20,169 nucleotides of DNA, from positions 1-20,169 of the IMG/VR virus record IMGVR_UViG_3300030389_000862; one strand, given 5' to 3'. The translations under genes and the position numbers were made by a program. A model generated the notes under the pieces. The model had not been told where the DNA came from. It searched no databases and saw only the letters and a program-made list of their open reading frames with translations. Below are positions 1 through 8,600 of this stretch, piece by piece (position 1 is the first letter of the stretch; each line of letters opens with the position of its first letter). The DNA comes from a virus.

Positions 1-1
1 T

Positions 2-589
2 TATTATCGTAACGGACAAGACGTGCAGAGCTCTGCCTCCAATGGACAACCTCAAGCATACCCTGAACAAGGATTGCAAGAGCCTTCATTGAAGGAGCCT
101 ACAGCACCTGAAAGACCACATTCATACAATGAGGTTGATGCTTATAATGATCCACAAAGTGAATCGTTTAAGTATCGAGTGGCTAAAGAAGCCTATAGAG
201 ATAAGTACATGGATTTTCTAAAAGAAAAAGACCAAGTACGTGAACAGGAACTGCAAGCACAATACCAAGCTCAAATGCAACAGCAACAGGCACAGATGGT
301 ACAGCAACAGGCTATGAGCCATGCTGTAAATAACTTCGGATGGGATCAGAATAAAGCTATGGAGTTTGTACGGTGGTCACAGAGTCCTGAGAATCTTACA
401 TTAGACAATTTAGCCAAGTTGTTTGAATTAAGGACAAACCCTAACCCAGTAGTAAAGCAAAGAACAGAAGAAATGCAGAATCAGGCAAATCGTTTGAATG
501 TGCCTAAAACAACTGCAGTTCAGACTGGTCAGGCGGAACAGCCTAGAACAGAAGAACAACTCTTTAGTGATGCTTTATTGGGTAGGTAA
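2..589 (+). CDS. Scaffold-like capsid assembly protein, 5' end missing
   Basis: The reading frame is open to the left edge, so the gene almost certainly begins upstream. A GTG at 23 exists but has no ribosome binding site in view and need not be the start. The visible part (about 195 residues) is hydrophilic. It has a Pro/Glu/Gln-rich N-terminal stretch, then a helical, strongly glutamine-rich segment (around residues 75-100 counted from the GTG) that should form a coiled coil, then a charged, low-complexity C-terminus. It has no cysteine and no hydrophobic core. This composition, and its place directly before the major capsid gene, is typical of phage scaffolding proteins, which guide procapsid assembly and are then lost. 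The assignment rests mainly on position and composition. A minor virion protein is possible. Confidence 0.6.
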   Translation, partial: YYRNGQDVQSSASNGQPQAYPEQGLQEPSLKEPTAPERPHSYNEVDAYNDPQSESFKYRVAKEAYRDKYMDFLKEKDQVREQELQAQYQAQMQQQQAQMVQQQAMSHAVNNFGWDQNKAMEFVRWSQSPENLTLDNLAKLFELRTNPNPVVKQRTEEMQNQANRLNVPKTTAVQTGQAEQPRTEEQLFSDALLGR

Positions 590-623
590 GTCATAAAGTA
601 AACTAGAACAATAGGAGTTAAAA

Positions 624-1985
624 ATGGCAGCTACAGAAAAGCTACTAGGAGCTTCTGGTGTACTTTTTACGGATAGACGAAATTTTTACGTAGATCCGCA
701 GGTCACTAAGGAGCTATGGACAGACGTTGCCCCTTTTACTACAATGATTAGTAATCAGGAACAACGTGATGTACCAGACCCAGTTTTTAAGATGTTTGAA
801 CATCGTAATCCTTGGGTAAAACAAGAGTTTAAAGCAAAAGAAGATGTTGCTGATGCAGATAGCAACGCTACTTTGCCAGCAAATGATGTTGGATCAGTTG
901 AATTAGAAATTGATTCAATACAAGGTTTGGCAAGTCCAGTTGATTCATCATACATAGGTTTACAGTGTGAAGTATGGAACAGCGACAAAACTTCTAAAAA
1001 AGGTGTTGTTTATGTTTCTGCATTAGGAGCAACTGCAGGTCATATTATTATTAAAAACCTTACTGGTTCAGCTATGGATATTAATAATAATGATTGCTTT
1101 TTAGTTATTGGTAATGCACATGGTGAAGGTAGTTCAGCACCAGAAGCATGGGCAGATGAACTAGACGTTGTTTACAATTCTTGTCAGATCTTTAAAACAC
1201 CTCTTCAAGTTACTGGTACTCTAGAAGCAGCAGTGCTTAGAGGTGAGTCATCTGAATTAGCTAGACTTCGTAGAATGAAAGCACAAGAACACAAAATGCA
1301 AAAAGAAAAAGCATTTTTGTTTGGTAAAAGACTCGGTGGTACAGGCCTTGGAGATGCAGCATACGATGCTGGTAACGTAGGATCAGATCCTGCTGAAGGT
1401 GCTTTAGAAGATGGTGGAAGAACAGATGCTAATGGAAATCTTGTAAGAACAACTTATGGGATTATATCAGCATTAGAACAGTATGGTAACAGTACAGCTA
1501 CAGACGATGCACAAAACATATTTACAATAGATGATTCATATGGCTATGCAGACTTTGTTGATGATATGGAAAAAGTATTTCAGTATATTCCAGAAGCAGG
1601 TGTTAAGCGTGCTTTTGTTGGTGCTGGTGCTTTAGGATACTGGTCTAAAATGGCAGGTTCATCAGGATTATCTGGCAACTCAGGTTGGACAGTAAATCTT
1701 GGAGATATGGCACGTGATTCACTTGGTTTTAATTACAGAGTGCTTGAAACACCTCATGGAATGTTGCAGTTGATTCCAACTCCAGCACTACGTGGGCCTT
1801 ACAACAAGTACATGGCTGTAGTATCTGATGAGAATCTATTCCATGCTATATATCGCCCATCTATGTATCAGACAAACATCAAGACCGATAATGCCTTTGA
1901 TGGTGTTAAAGATCAATACATGTCTGATGAAGGTGTTGGTATACAGTTAATTGAAAGTCATCACTTGTTCAAAATCACAGCATAA
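624..1985 (+). CDS. Major capsid protein (HK97 fold, SU10/DUF5309-like)
   Basis: The 453-residue product is the expected size for a major capsid protein. The N-terminal arm (residues 1-70) holds a TPF-like 'APFTTMISN' motif and 'FEHRNPWVKQEF', which I recognise from capsid proteins of marine phages of the SU10/DUF5309 type. Residues about 95-165 are a beta-rich insertion (VDSSYIGLQCEVW onward). Residues 200-233 form a long charged helix (LRGESSELARLRRMKAQEHK), matching the HK97-fold spine helix. The C-terminal part (residues 380-453) contains 'LRGPYNKYM' and 'KDQYMSDEGVG', also typical of this group. An AGGAG at 613-617 precedes the ATG, and the gene lies between the scaffold-like gene and a small decoration-like gene. 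Family membership is from memory of conserved motifs; the capsid role is well supported by context. Confidence 0.88.
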   Translation: MAATEKLLGASGVLFTDRRNFYVDPQVTKELWTDVAPFTTMISNQEQRDVPDPVFKMFEHRNPWVKQEFKAKEDVADADSNATLPANDVGSVELEIDSIQGLASPVDSSYIGLQCEVWNSDKTSKKGVVYVSALGATAGHIIIKNLTGSAMDINNNDCFLVIGNAHGEGSSAPEAWADELDVVYNSCQIFKTPLQVTGTLEAAVLRGESSELARLRRMKAQEHKMQKEKAFLFGKRLGGTGLGDAAYDAGNVGSDPAEGALEDGGRTDANGNLVRTTYGIISALEQYGNSTATDDAQNIFTIDDSYGYADFVDDMEKVFQYIPEAGVKRAFVGAGALGYWSKMAGSSGLSGNSGWTVNLGDMARDSLGFNYRVLETPHGMLQLIPTPALRGPYNKYMAVVSDENLFHAIYRPSMYQTNIKTDNAFDGVKDQYMSDEGVGIQLIESHHLFKITA

Positions 1986-1990
1986 GGAGG
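1984..1990 (+). promoter_or_regulatory. Strong ribosome binding site
   Basis: AAGGAGG lies 6 bases before the ATG at 1997 and overlaps the stop codon of the capsid gene. It is the strongest Shine-Dalgarno match I noted in the window, which suggests very high translation of the small protein that follows. That would fit a protein needed in many copies per head. Confidence 0.7.
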
Positions 1991-1996
1991 CTTATT

Positions 1997-2407
1997 ATGG
2001 CTAGACCTTACTTAGGTGGTTCAAGTGCAGGAGTCAAAGAACTGACTGCTGCTTCAACATTGGCTATTGCTGATAGCGGTAAAGTTTTTATGCTTAACTC
2101 AAGTGATGAGTTTGCAACGAAATTACCCGCTCCTAGCAACATCGGATGGGAAGCTACATTTATTGTAAAAGGTGCACCTTCAGGTGCAAGTTATACAGTA
2201 GTAACTCCATCAGGTGCAATACTAGGATCAGTAAGTGCTGGTGCTGCTGATGATGTAGCAGATACAAGTGATGGTAGTGATACTACTATTACATTTGTTG
2301 ATGGAGAAGCAGTTGCAGGTGATTATGTAAAGTTGGTAGCAGATGGTACTAACTACTACATAGTTGGCGGTCTTGGAAAAGTCGCTGCTGGCATAACAAT
2401 CAGTTAA
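1997..2407 (+). CDS. Small capsid-associated protein, probable head decoration protein
   Basis: The 136-residue protein is rich in Ala, Gly, Ser, Thr and Val and has alternating beta-strand patterns throughout. The N-terminal 'MARPYLGGSSAG' is followed by strands suited to a small beta-sandwich, with an acidic Ser/Asp loop around residues 85-100. It lies 11 bases after the major capsid gene, behind the strong ribosome binding site at 1984-1990 and before a transcription terminator. Small, highly expressed beta proteins right after the capsid gene are often head decoration (cement) proteins. No family signature is recognised, so the role is inferred from position, size and expected expression. 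Confidence 0.55.
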   Translation: MARPYLGGSSAGVKELTAASTLAIADSGKVFMLNSSDEFATKLPAPSNIGWEATFIVKGAPSGASYTVVTPSGAILGSVSAGAADDVADTSDGSDTTITFVDGEAVAGDYVKLVADGTNYYIVGGLGKVAAGITIS

Positions 2408-2422
2408 TAAACAAAACAAGTT

Positions 2423-2448
2423 GGGGGAGTGTAATGCTCCCCCTTCTT
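2423..2448 (+). terminator. Rho-independent terminator after the capsid genes
   Basis: A perfect 7-bp stem, GGGGGAG (2423-2429) with CTCCCCC (2437-2443), encloses a 7-base loop and is followed by TTCTT. It lies in the only sizeable intergenic gap (2408-2462). The stem is very GC-rich in an AT-rich genome. The U tract is short and interrupted, so termination may be partial, letting some transcripts continue into the neck and tail genes. It would set the capsid and decoration mRNAs at a higher level than downstream ones. Confidence 0.8.
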
Positions 2449-2462
2449 AACTAGGAAAAATT

Positions 2463-2705
2463 ATGGGATTACAAGATTTAACAGTAAAAGAAAGTGTATC
2501 TCCTTATGGTAAAGCGGTAGTAGCTACAGGTAGTGCACAAAAAGAAAGTAGAGCTGTATATATTAAAGCAGCTGCTGGCTCAGGCCTTGAACATATTTTT
2601 ACAATAAATGGTAGTGATGTTACTTTTAATGGTTTGTTAGTGGGTCATGTTTATCCATTTAAAATAACAAAAGCTAATTCAACAAACGTTATTCTTTTGT
2701 ATTAA
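2463..2705 (+). CDS. Small beta-rich protein of unknown function
   Basis: The 80-residue protein is not recognised. It is predicted to be mostly beta-strand (VKESVSPYGKAVVATG, then AVYIKAAAG, HIFTINGSDVTF and VILLY) with no cysteine and no membrane segment. It is the first gene after the terminator at 2423-2448 and has a modest TAGG ribosome binding site at 2452-2455. Its stop codon overlaps the next start (TAATG). Its place between head and neck genes suggests a minor head or head-completion protein, but that is position only. Confidence 0.6.
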   Translation: MGLQDLTVKESVSPYGKAVVATGSAQKESRAVYIKAAAGSGLEHIFTINGSDVTFNGLLVGHVYPFKITKANSTNVILLY

Positions 2706-3310
2706 TGGCAACATTTAAACAAAAAATGGAGCAATTGGTAGGAACAATAGATTCCTCTGTTGCTGATACAGACTTAAATGTATTTCTAACAAACACTGCT
2801 TATGAAGTATTAGAAATAATACCTGACAAAATAGCTATTAGATATACTATAGATAACGAGCAAACAGATAATAGTGGATTTAATAGCACTAACAACAGAG
2901 TGTTGGGAGTTATAAGAAATGGATTTGAAGCACAAGAAGTATCTATTGGGTTAAGCACACAAATAGAAGATGCTGACTCTATACACTTTAGAAGTGTTAG
3001 AACTCCTGTGTATTACTACAATAACGGAACAATTGTAATAAAACCAGATCCTACAAATAGTGAAAGAGCACAGATCAAAACTATAGCATATCCTACTGTA
3101 ACACACAGTGGAACAGCTATAACAGGGTTTCCAGATACAGCAGAATATGCGGTAGTATTAGGTGCTTGTGTAAAGTATTTATATGATGTATTAAATACTG
3201 CAGTTAACATAGATGAAGACATTGAAATAACACAGGCTATTAAGCTACAGATAGATTCATTAATGCAGTTATATCAACAAGAATTAAAAAGGATTAGTGA
3301 GATAAAATGA
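2705..3310 (+). CDS. Virion structural protein, probable neck/connector component
   Basis: The 201-residue protein begins 'MATFKQKMEQLVGTI' followed by a helical segment ending 'NTAYEVLEIIPDK'. This opening resembles structural proteins I know from marine phages and cyanophages, where it precedes a beta-rich middle. Residues 60-135 are beta-rich (YYYNNGTIVIKPDP). Residues 140-201 are helical (EYAVVLGACVKYLYDVLN, then a charged helix ending ELKRISEIK). A helix-beta-helix layout with an 'EYAVVLGACVKYL'-type helix is common in head-tail connector proteins. It overlaps the next gene by 4 bases (ATGA), so translation is likely coupled. The connector role is moderately supported; the exact position in the neck is not known. 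Confidence 0.6.
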   Translation: MATFKQKMEQLVGTIDSSVADTDLNVFLTNTAYEVLEIIPDKIAIRYTIDNEQTDNSGFNSTNNRVLGVIRNGFEAQEVSIGLSTQIEDADSIHFRSVRTPVYYYNNGTIVIKPDPTNSERAQIKTIAYPTVTHSGTAITGFPDTAEYAVVLGACVKYLYDVLNTAVNIDEDIEITQAIKLQIDSLMQLYQQELKRISEIK

Positions 3311-3570
3311 AACAAAAGCAGTTACACGAACTAATTCAATCACACCATCCTGAAATGAAAGAAGGTGAAATAAGGCTACGCTTAAATAATGCATTAAAAG
3401 AGTTTTGTAGAAAAACAAGAATATTGCAAGGTGCATTTAAGTTTACAACTCAATCTGGTCAAAGATATTATGGGTTAGATGAAAAAATTATAGAAATAAC
3501 AAGTGTTGATTATGATGGTGAGTCTATAGAAAGATTATCAGGCAGACCCAATAAAAGAGATTTAACATGA
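3307..3570 (+). CDS. Head-tail adaptor protein, N-terminal half
   Basis: The 87-residue protein has a helical first half (MKQKQLHELIQSHHPEMKEG, then LRLNNALKEFCRKTRIL) and a beta second half with 'GQRYYGLDEKIIEITSVDYD'. A helix bundle followed by 'YY.L...I..I..V..D' is the hallmark of the N-terminal part of phage adaptor proteins that dock under the portal (T7 gp11-like and SU10-type adaptors). Those proteins are usually about 200 residues in one chain. Here the chain stops early and the next gene, overlapping by ATGA (3567-3570), supplies a matching C-terminal part. This may be a normal two-gene version in this lineage. Confidence 0.6.
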   Translation: MKQKQLHELIQSHHPEMKEGEIRLRLNNALKEFCRKTRILQGAFKFTTQSGQRYYGLDEKIIEITSVDYDGESIERLSGRPNKRDLT

Positions 3571-3932
3571 AGATTTATTTTATTGAACGTGATGCAATAG
3601 CAATTGCAGAAACAAGTGATAGGGTAACATTTACAAGTGTTACTGAGGAAAAAGAGGTTACTTTATTTTGTGTAAAAGAAGATGAGGAGTTTGTATCTGA
3701 CAATACATCTGCTAGTGGAATAGGCATGAACGAAGAACCAAATATAGCAGATGAGTTTCACGAAGCATTAGCATACAGAGTTATACAACAAGGTTACGAA
3801 AGAAAACCTGAAGAAATACAATTAGCAGCATATTTTAAACAGCAGTTTAATGAAACAATTAGGGAAGCTAAAAAGTCTGCTAATAAAAACTATGATGGAA
3901 GTGGTTATGCAATAAGAGGCTATGATTACTAA
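3567..3932 (+). CDS. Head-tail adaptor protein, C-terminal half
   Basis: The 121-residue protein begins with beta strands (MKIYFIERDAIAIAE, VTFTSVTEEKEVTLFCVK). It then has a short loop, 'EEPNIADEFHEALAYRVIQQ', and ends in helices (QLAAYFKQQFNETIREAKKS). The 'PxIxxEFHEAL' segment is typical of the second half of phage adaptor proteins, where it begins the C-terminal helices. Together with the preceding 87-residue product it would reconstitute a complete adaptor of about 200 residues. The start codon shares bases with the previous stop (ATGA), in the -1 frame. Translational coupling is the simplest explanation; a programmed -1 frameshift producing some fused product cannot be excluded from sequence. 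Confidence 0.58.
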   Translation: MKIYFIERDAIAIAETSDRVTFTSVTEEKEVTLFCVKEDEEFVSDNTSASGIGMNEEPNIADEFHEALAYRVIQQGYERKPEEIQLAAYFKQQFNETIREAKKSANKNYDGSGYAIRGYDY

Positions 3933-4180
3933 TGAGTTATGTTTCTAAAAAACCAAAAACAAATAATAGTATTGGAGATTCTTTTTGGCAGAACGTTTCA
4001 CAAGAATGGCGTTTTATTGATGCCATAACAAAGAATGGTCTTGATTTTAAAATAGATCAATATGCATTAACTCAGAAATTATTAAAATACTCAAAGCCTA
4101 GTTACACAGCTCCATCTGATTATGTTGCTCCAACAAGAAATGAAGTATTAATACCAACAACAACAATGACGAGTGTATAA
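3932..4180 (+). CDS. Small hypothetical protein in the neck gene cluster
   Basis: The 82-residue protein is not recognised. The N-terminus is polar (MSYVSKKPKTNNSIGD). The middle contains aromatic residues (FWQNVSQEWRFIDAI) in a likely helix. The C-terminus is Pro/Thr-rich and probably extended (YTAPSDYVAPTRNEVLIPTT). Both its start and its stop overlap neighbouring genes as TAATG, so it is translated as part of the connector cluster. It has no membrane segment or signal peptide. It may be a minor neck or tail component; this is position-based only. Confidence 0.55.
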   Translation: MSYVSKKPKTNNSIGDSFWQNVSQEWRFIDAITKNGLDFKIDQYALTQKLLKYSKPSYTAPSDYVAPTRNEVLIPTTTMTSV

Positions 4181-4443
4181 TGTCTAGTTTATATAATAAA
4201 AAAGTAAGAGAAACCTTTCCAGATTTATTAACTGTATTAGGCAGTTCTGTTGGAGAAGGATTAACTACATCTGCTAAAAGAATATTTGATGGAGATGGCA
4301 CAGGTAGTGCATTATTGTTAAGCACAACTACACTTCAAGTAGATGGAACACTTAATTTAAAAGAGCAATCATCGGAACCAAGTAATCCTAGCGTTGGAGA
4401 TTTGGCTTTTATAAATGATGATTTGTATATAGCCAAACAATAG
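4180..4443 (+). CDS. Small structural protein with fibre-like C-terminus
   Basis: The 87-residue protein has a short N-terminal helix (YNKKVRETFPDLLTVLG) followed by beta strands ending in 'LQVDGTLNLKEQ', a Ser/Pro loop and 'VGDLAFINDDLYIAKQ'. The last segment resembles short beta elements found in phage fibre and tail proteins, where 'GDLAFxNDDLYI' recurs. It lies immediately upstream of the first fibre gene (gap of 9 bases), so it may connect fibres to the tail or be a mini-fibre. The function is inferred from this resemblance and its position. Confidence 0.5.
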   Translation: MSSLYNKKVRETFPDLLTVLGSSVGEGLTTSAKRIFDGDGTGSALLLSTTTLQVDGTLNLKEQSSEPSNPSVGDLAFINDDLYIAKQ

Positions 4444-4452
4444 GAGATCATT

Positions 4453-5358
4453 ATGGCAACATGGAAAAAAGTCATTACAGTAGATGATGACGCTAATTAT
4501 AAAAATGAATCAATAACATTAGCACAACTAGATGCAGGATTAGATGGTGAATCTGGTTATGGTGCTAATAAAGTACTAAAAGTTAATAGCTCTGGTAATG
4601 CTATTGAATGGGCAGATGATAATGCTACTACAACTATAGGAGCATTAACAGATGTAAGTATATCTAGCGTAGCAGATAATGAAGTATTAGCATATGATAA
4701 TAGTTCCAGCGAATTTATAAACCAAACTGCTGCTGAAGCAGGGTTACAAACTGCACTTACGTTTGGGGCCTCTAGTGGCAATGCAGTAAAAGTTGTTACT
4801 GGAATAGGTGCAGATATAGATGCGAATGATTTTGCTGTGTTTACACACGATGCAGGAAATGCCTCTGCAGGATTAAAAGGTTTAAGTGCACAAGAAGTTA
4901 GAAGTGCAATTGGAGCTGCACAAGCTGCAGGTCAGTCTAGTCAAAACTTTGCTGCTAATAATTTAACAGTTGCTGGAGATTTAACAGTAACTGGTACAAC
5001 AATAAGTTCTGCTTCAGAAAATATACTAATTGAAGACTCTGTAATGACTTTAAATAGTGGAGTTGCAAGTGGAAACACTGCTATTGATGGTGGCTTTATT
5101 GTTGAGAGAGGTACAAATGGAGCTACTGCAGGTTTAGTTGGAACTGATGGTCACAATGTAGGTTTTGGATTTGATGAATCTGCAGGATATTTTGGGTTTA
5201 GTTCTGGTAGTTCTACTAGTGCATTTACTTTTGTAGCAGGAGTACCTACAGCAACAAACCATGCAACAAATACAGCACCATCTAACGATGATATAGGCCC
5301 AATAGGTTCAATACATGTTGCTACAGATTCTGATTCTGTATATATCAGAGTAGCTTAA
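4453..5358 (+). CDS. Tail fibre protein 1 (WKKV N-terminus)
   Basis: The 301-residue protein starts 'MATWKKVITVDDDANYKN', an N-terminal motif common in marine phage fibres. Residues 15-110 form a low-complexity beta/turn region (GANKVLKVNSSGNAIEWADD). Residues 165-200 contain 'NLTVAGDLTVTGTTISSAS' followed by 'ENILIEDSVMTLNSG', a stretch I recognise from cyanophage and other marine fibres. The C-terminus has a small beta domain (GFGFDESAGYFGFSSG) and closes with 'GSIHVATDSDSVYIRVA'. An AGGAG at 4442-4446 precedes the ATG. The next large fibre gene has the same WKKV opening, which suggests a shared anchor. Fibres of this type are usually trimers, and this one may act as a short spike or connector. 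Confidence 0.72.
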   Translation: MATWKKVITVDDDANYKNESITLAQLDAGLDGESGYGANKVLKVNSSGNAIEWADDNATTTIGALTDVSISSVADNEVLAYDNSSSEFINQTAAEAGLQTALTFGASSGNAVKVVTGIGADIDANDFAVFTHDAGNASAGLKGLSAQEVRSAIGAAQAAGQSSQNFAANNLTVAGDLTVTGTTISSASENILIEDSVMTLNSGVASGNTAIDGGFIVERGTNGATAGLVGTDGHNVGFGFDESAGYFGFSSGSSTSAFTFVAGVPTATNHATNTAPSNDDIGPIGSIHVATDSDSVYIRVA

Positions 5359-5528
5359 TGTCAAAGTTAGTACCTGTTAAAAAGAACAAAGAATCGTTTA
5401 CTGTAAAAGATACAGACTTTTTATTAAAGCTTATTATGAGGTCAACCTTTGACGGTGCTGATATAGACATAGCATACAATGTTCTCAAAAAATTAACTGA
5501 ACTACATAGGTCTAAACTTGAAAGTTGA
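5358..5528 (+). CDS. Small hypothetical protein between fibre genes
   Basis: This 56-residue reading frame starts at the ATG overlapping the stop codon of the upstream fibre gene (TAATG). The product is charged and helical: 'MSKLVPVKKNKESFTVKDTD', then 'FLLKLIMRSTFDGADIDIAY' and a C-terminal 'NVLKKLTELHRSKLES'. It has no membrane segment. Its compact helical look and the TAATG junction, together with a second small gene immediately after it, support a real gene. It could be a fibre assembly helper or a regulatory protein; no function is recognised. Confidence 0.6.
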   Translation: MSKLVPVKKNKESFTVKDTDFLLKLIMRSTFDGADIDIAYNVLKKLTELHRSKLES

Positions 5529-5670
5529 TTTATCAATAGATGATTTAAGTATTCTTAAACAAGCATTAGAAACTATGACAATACGAGGTAAAGATGCTAT
5601 GTTTGTAGGAAAGTTATTAGAAAAGATTACAACCTGTTTTAATAAAGAGTTAGCCAAGGAATCTAAATAA
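5518..5670 (+). CDS. Very small hypothetical protein with TTG start
   Basis: The 50-residue frame is proposed to start at a TTG at 5518, with a TAGG at 5507-5510 as ribosome binding site. It overlaps the previous gene by 11 bases, and its stop overlaps the next gene's ATG as TAATG. The product begins 'MKVDLSIDDLSILKQALETM' (TTG read as Met) and continues as two amphipathic helices (DAMFVGKLLEKITTCFNKEL). An in-frame ATG at 5575 would leave only 31 residues and would lose the DLSIDDLSILKQAL helix, so I prefer the TTG. The fold may be a small helical hairpin. The function is unknown. Confidence 0.5.
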   Translation: MKVDLSIDDLSILKQALETMTIRGKDAMFVGKLLEKITTCFNKELAKESK

Positions 5671-8600
5671 TGCCTAGTTGGAAAAAAGTAGCGTTAGCTG
5701 ATGCAACTAATACATTTACTTCTGACCAAATAGTTGATGGTGGAACTACATCAAGATTAATTATAAATAGTTCTACCCACAATGCAAGTGTAGCTAATGA
5801 AGCTAGACTGCAACTTGGATTTGGTCATTCTGGTGCACCTGATGCTGTAGGCTATATTAAGCTAACCGAAAATGCTACCAATTCATTTGATGGTACAATA
5901 ACTATAGGTGTGCCATATAATAATGGTTCTGGTGGTAGTGCTACAAGAGATGCACTTACTATAAGACAAACAGGTGATACTATTTTTGCTGGTAATATTA
6001 GAGTTGGTAGTGATTTAACAAGCATTACGTCAGATACACATTTTGCAATAGGAGACAGTGGTGATACTCATTTTATATTAGGTGAAGATGTTAATAATCA
6101 CGCCAGAATTACTTGGGATGCATCTGAGGATGCTTTAGACTTTAATTTAAAAGATGGTGGCACTGCTACTGTGCCTTTAATATTAACAGGAACTAGTGCT
6201 ACTTTTTCTGGTGAGGTAAAGTCTACTACTAATATCACATCTAATTCTGGAGGCGTAGGAAAAGTATCATTAGCTACAAGCGGTAATAATGCTGTTATTG
6301 ATATGAACAACAGTACACCATCTCATGTAGTAAGAATTCATGCAGGTGGAGATACTTTTTTTAATGGTGGAAATGTTGGCATTGGAGAAGCTAGCCCAAG
6401 CTATAAACTTGATGTTGTTGGTTCTTATTCTGCACCATCAAAAACTGCAGGAGCTACTGCATTAGTAGGTATAAGTGCAGGTGCTAGTGGGAGTGAATTA
6501 GTCATTGGTGGAGAACAAACTGGTGGCAAAATATGGATTCAAAATAGACATAAGTCTGCAAATGGATATGATTTTGAAATAGCTGTACAACCTCAAGGCG
6601 GTACAACTTCTTTTGGTGGCGATGTATCAATTGGAATGCCCACAGCACAAATGTCAAAAACTTTTCATGTACAGTCTAATACTGGAAGTGCAGGTACTCC
6701 AAATGGCATTATGCTTACCAATACTGTTCATGGAAGTGACAGCCAAATTTATATGTATGCTGAAAATGACAGTGGTACACTAAGTGGTAGTGTAATTAAA
6801 TATGACCCTGATGCAATGTATATGTGGCTTCAAGGGTCAAGTGGTAAAGGTTTATATATTAACCATAGTGGTAATACTATTTTTAGTGAAAATGTTCATC
6901 TTTTAGATGACAATTCTTTAACTCTTGGCACTAACGAAGATGCTCAAATATGGAACGATGGAAGCAATACTTATTTTAGAAATAATGTTTCTAGTCAAGA
7001 TATGATTTTTAAAGTAAGAGTTGGCTCTACCGACACTCAAGTACTCAGATTAGATGGAGCTACAGCAAATGTTGAAATTAATAAACATCTAATATTATCT
7101 AATACATATTCTTTACAATGGGGCGATGTAAATGCAAGAATTGAAGGCTCTACTGCTAATGATTCTATTAATATTCTTACAGGAGGAACAAGTGCATTAA
7201 GTATAAACTCAAGTCAAAATGCTACTTTTGGTGGCAATGTTGAAATAGGCTCTGGTAAAAGTATAGTTTATTCACCTACTGTTTACACAGGTGCAGTACA
7301 AGGTATAAAATTTGACGACCCAGTTGTAACTACTGATTCAATTATACAGCCAGTTAGATTAGCAAGTAATGTAGGTATTCCAATATTTATTGGTGCTAAT
7401 TCTTATGTAAATACATCTGGAAGTATTGTTAGGTACAACACAAGCGAAGAAAGTTCTTTTATACAAGTAGACTCAAGAGGTGATTTGTATTTTGGTACAA
7501 ATAGCTCTGGAGCAACAGCAACTACAAGAATGTATATAAGTCCTGCAGGCAATGTTGGAGTAGGCACAGGAGCAAGTGCATCATATAAACTAGATATTAC
7601 AGGCCCTGCTACAGAAAATGGTTCTACACTTAGACTTAATGATGCAATAGCAAGTAAAAACTCAAAACATTTATTAATACAAAGAGCAAGTTCTACTGCA
7701 AGTATAGGTATAGCAGGTTCTCAAGCTAACGACCCACTATGGATTTCAAGAAGTGGTGGTTATGATTTAATGGTTGCAAGTGGGGGTAATATAGGTATTG
7801 GCACAACATCCCCTGTTGCAAAGCTTGTTGTATCTGATGGTGGTAATGCTGGTATTGAGTTACAACCTGAAATAGTTACAGATACTAATAGAATTACTAA
7901 CTATGATAGAGCTGCAAGTGCATATATGAATTTTAGATTAGATGCGTTGACTCAACAGTTTCTTATTTCCAATACTGAAAAAATGAGACTTGATTCTACA
8001 GGACTAGGCATCGGCACCACAAATCCTGATGCTACCTTGCATTTAGAAGATGGAAATGATACTGAAATAAGATTTTCTTTTGGCAATAGTCAGTATATGA
8101 ACAAGCTAAAAAATGAATGGAGTGCTGGTACAGCATCTGCTAATAAAATGAGATTTCATATTAGTGATGGTTCTACAACTGGTTTTAATGAAGTTTTAAC
8201 TCTTACTGGAGACCAACGAGTTGGTATTGGAAATAATAGTCCTTCAAAAACATTAGAAGTAGATGGAAGTTTTAATTTAGGCTCAAATGCTTTTATCAAC
8301 TACAATGCTACTTATCCATATACAATTAATGTAGAAAACACTGCAGGAGTTGGAAACTTAACATTTCAAGCAGGAACTGGGTCTACTGGTTATAAATCTA
8401 AAATAGAATTGCAAGGTGGAAATACAGCTACTGATGCATCTATTACACTAACTACTGCTGATACTGCTAGAATGACTATTTTAAATAGTGGTGATGTTCA
8501 ACTTGCAAACAATCTCTCACTAACAAATTCAAGTCCAGTAATGTACATGAGTGGTAGTTCAGGAGACCATACTAGGTTTGGATGGGCAGAAGGAGACCCT

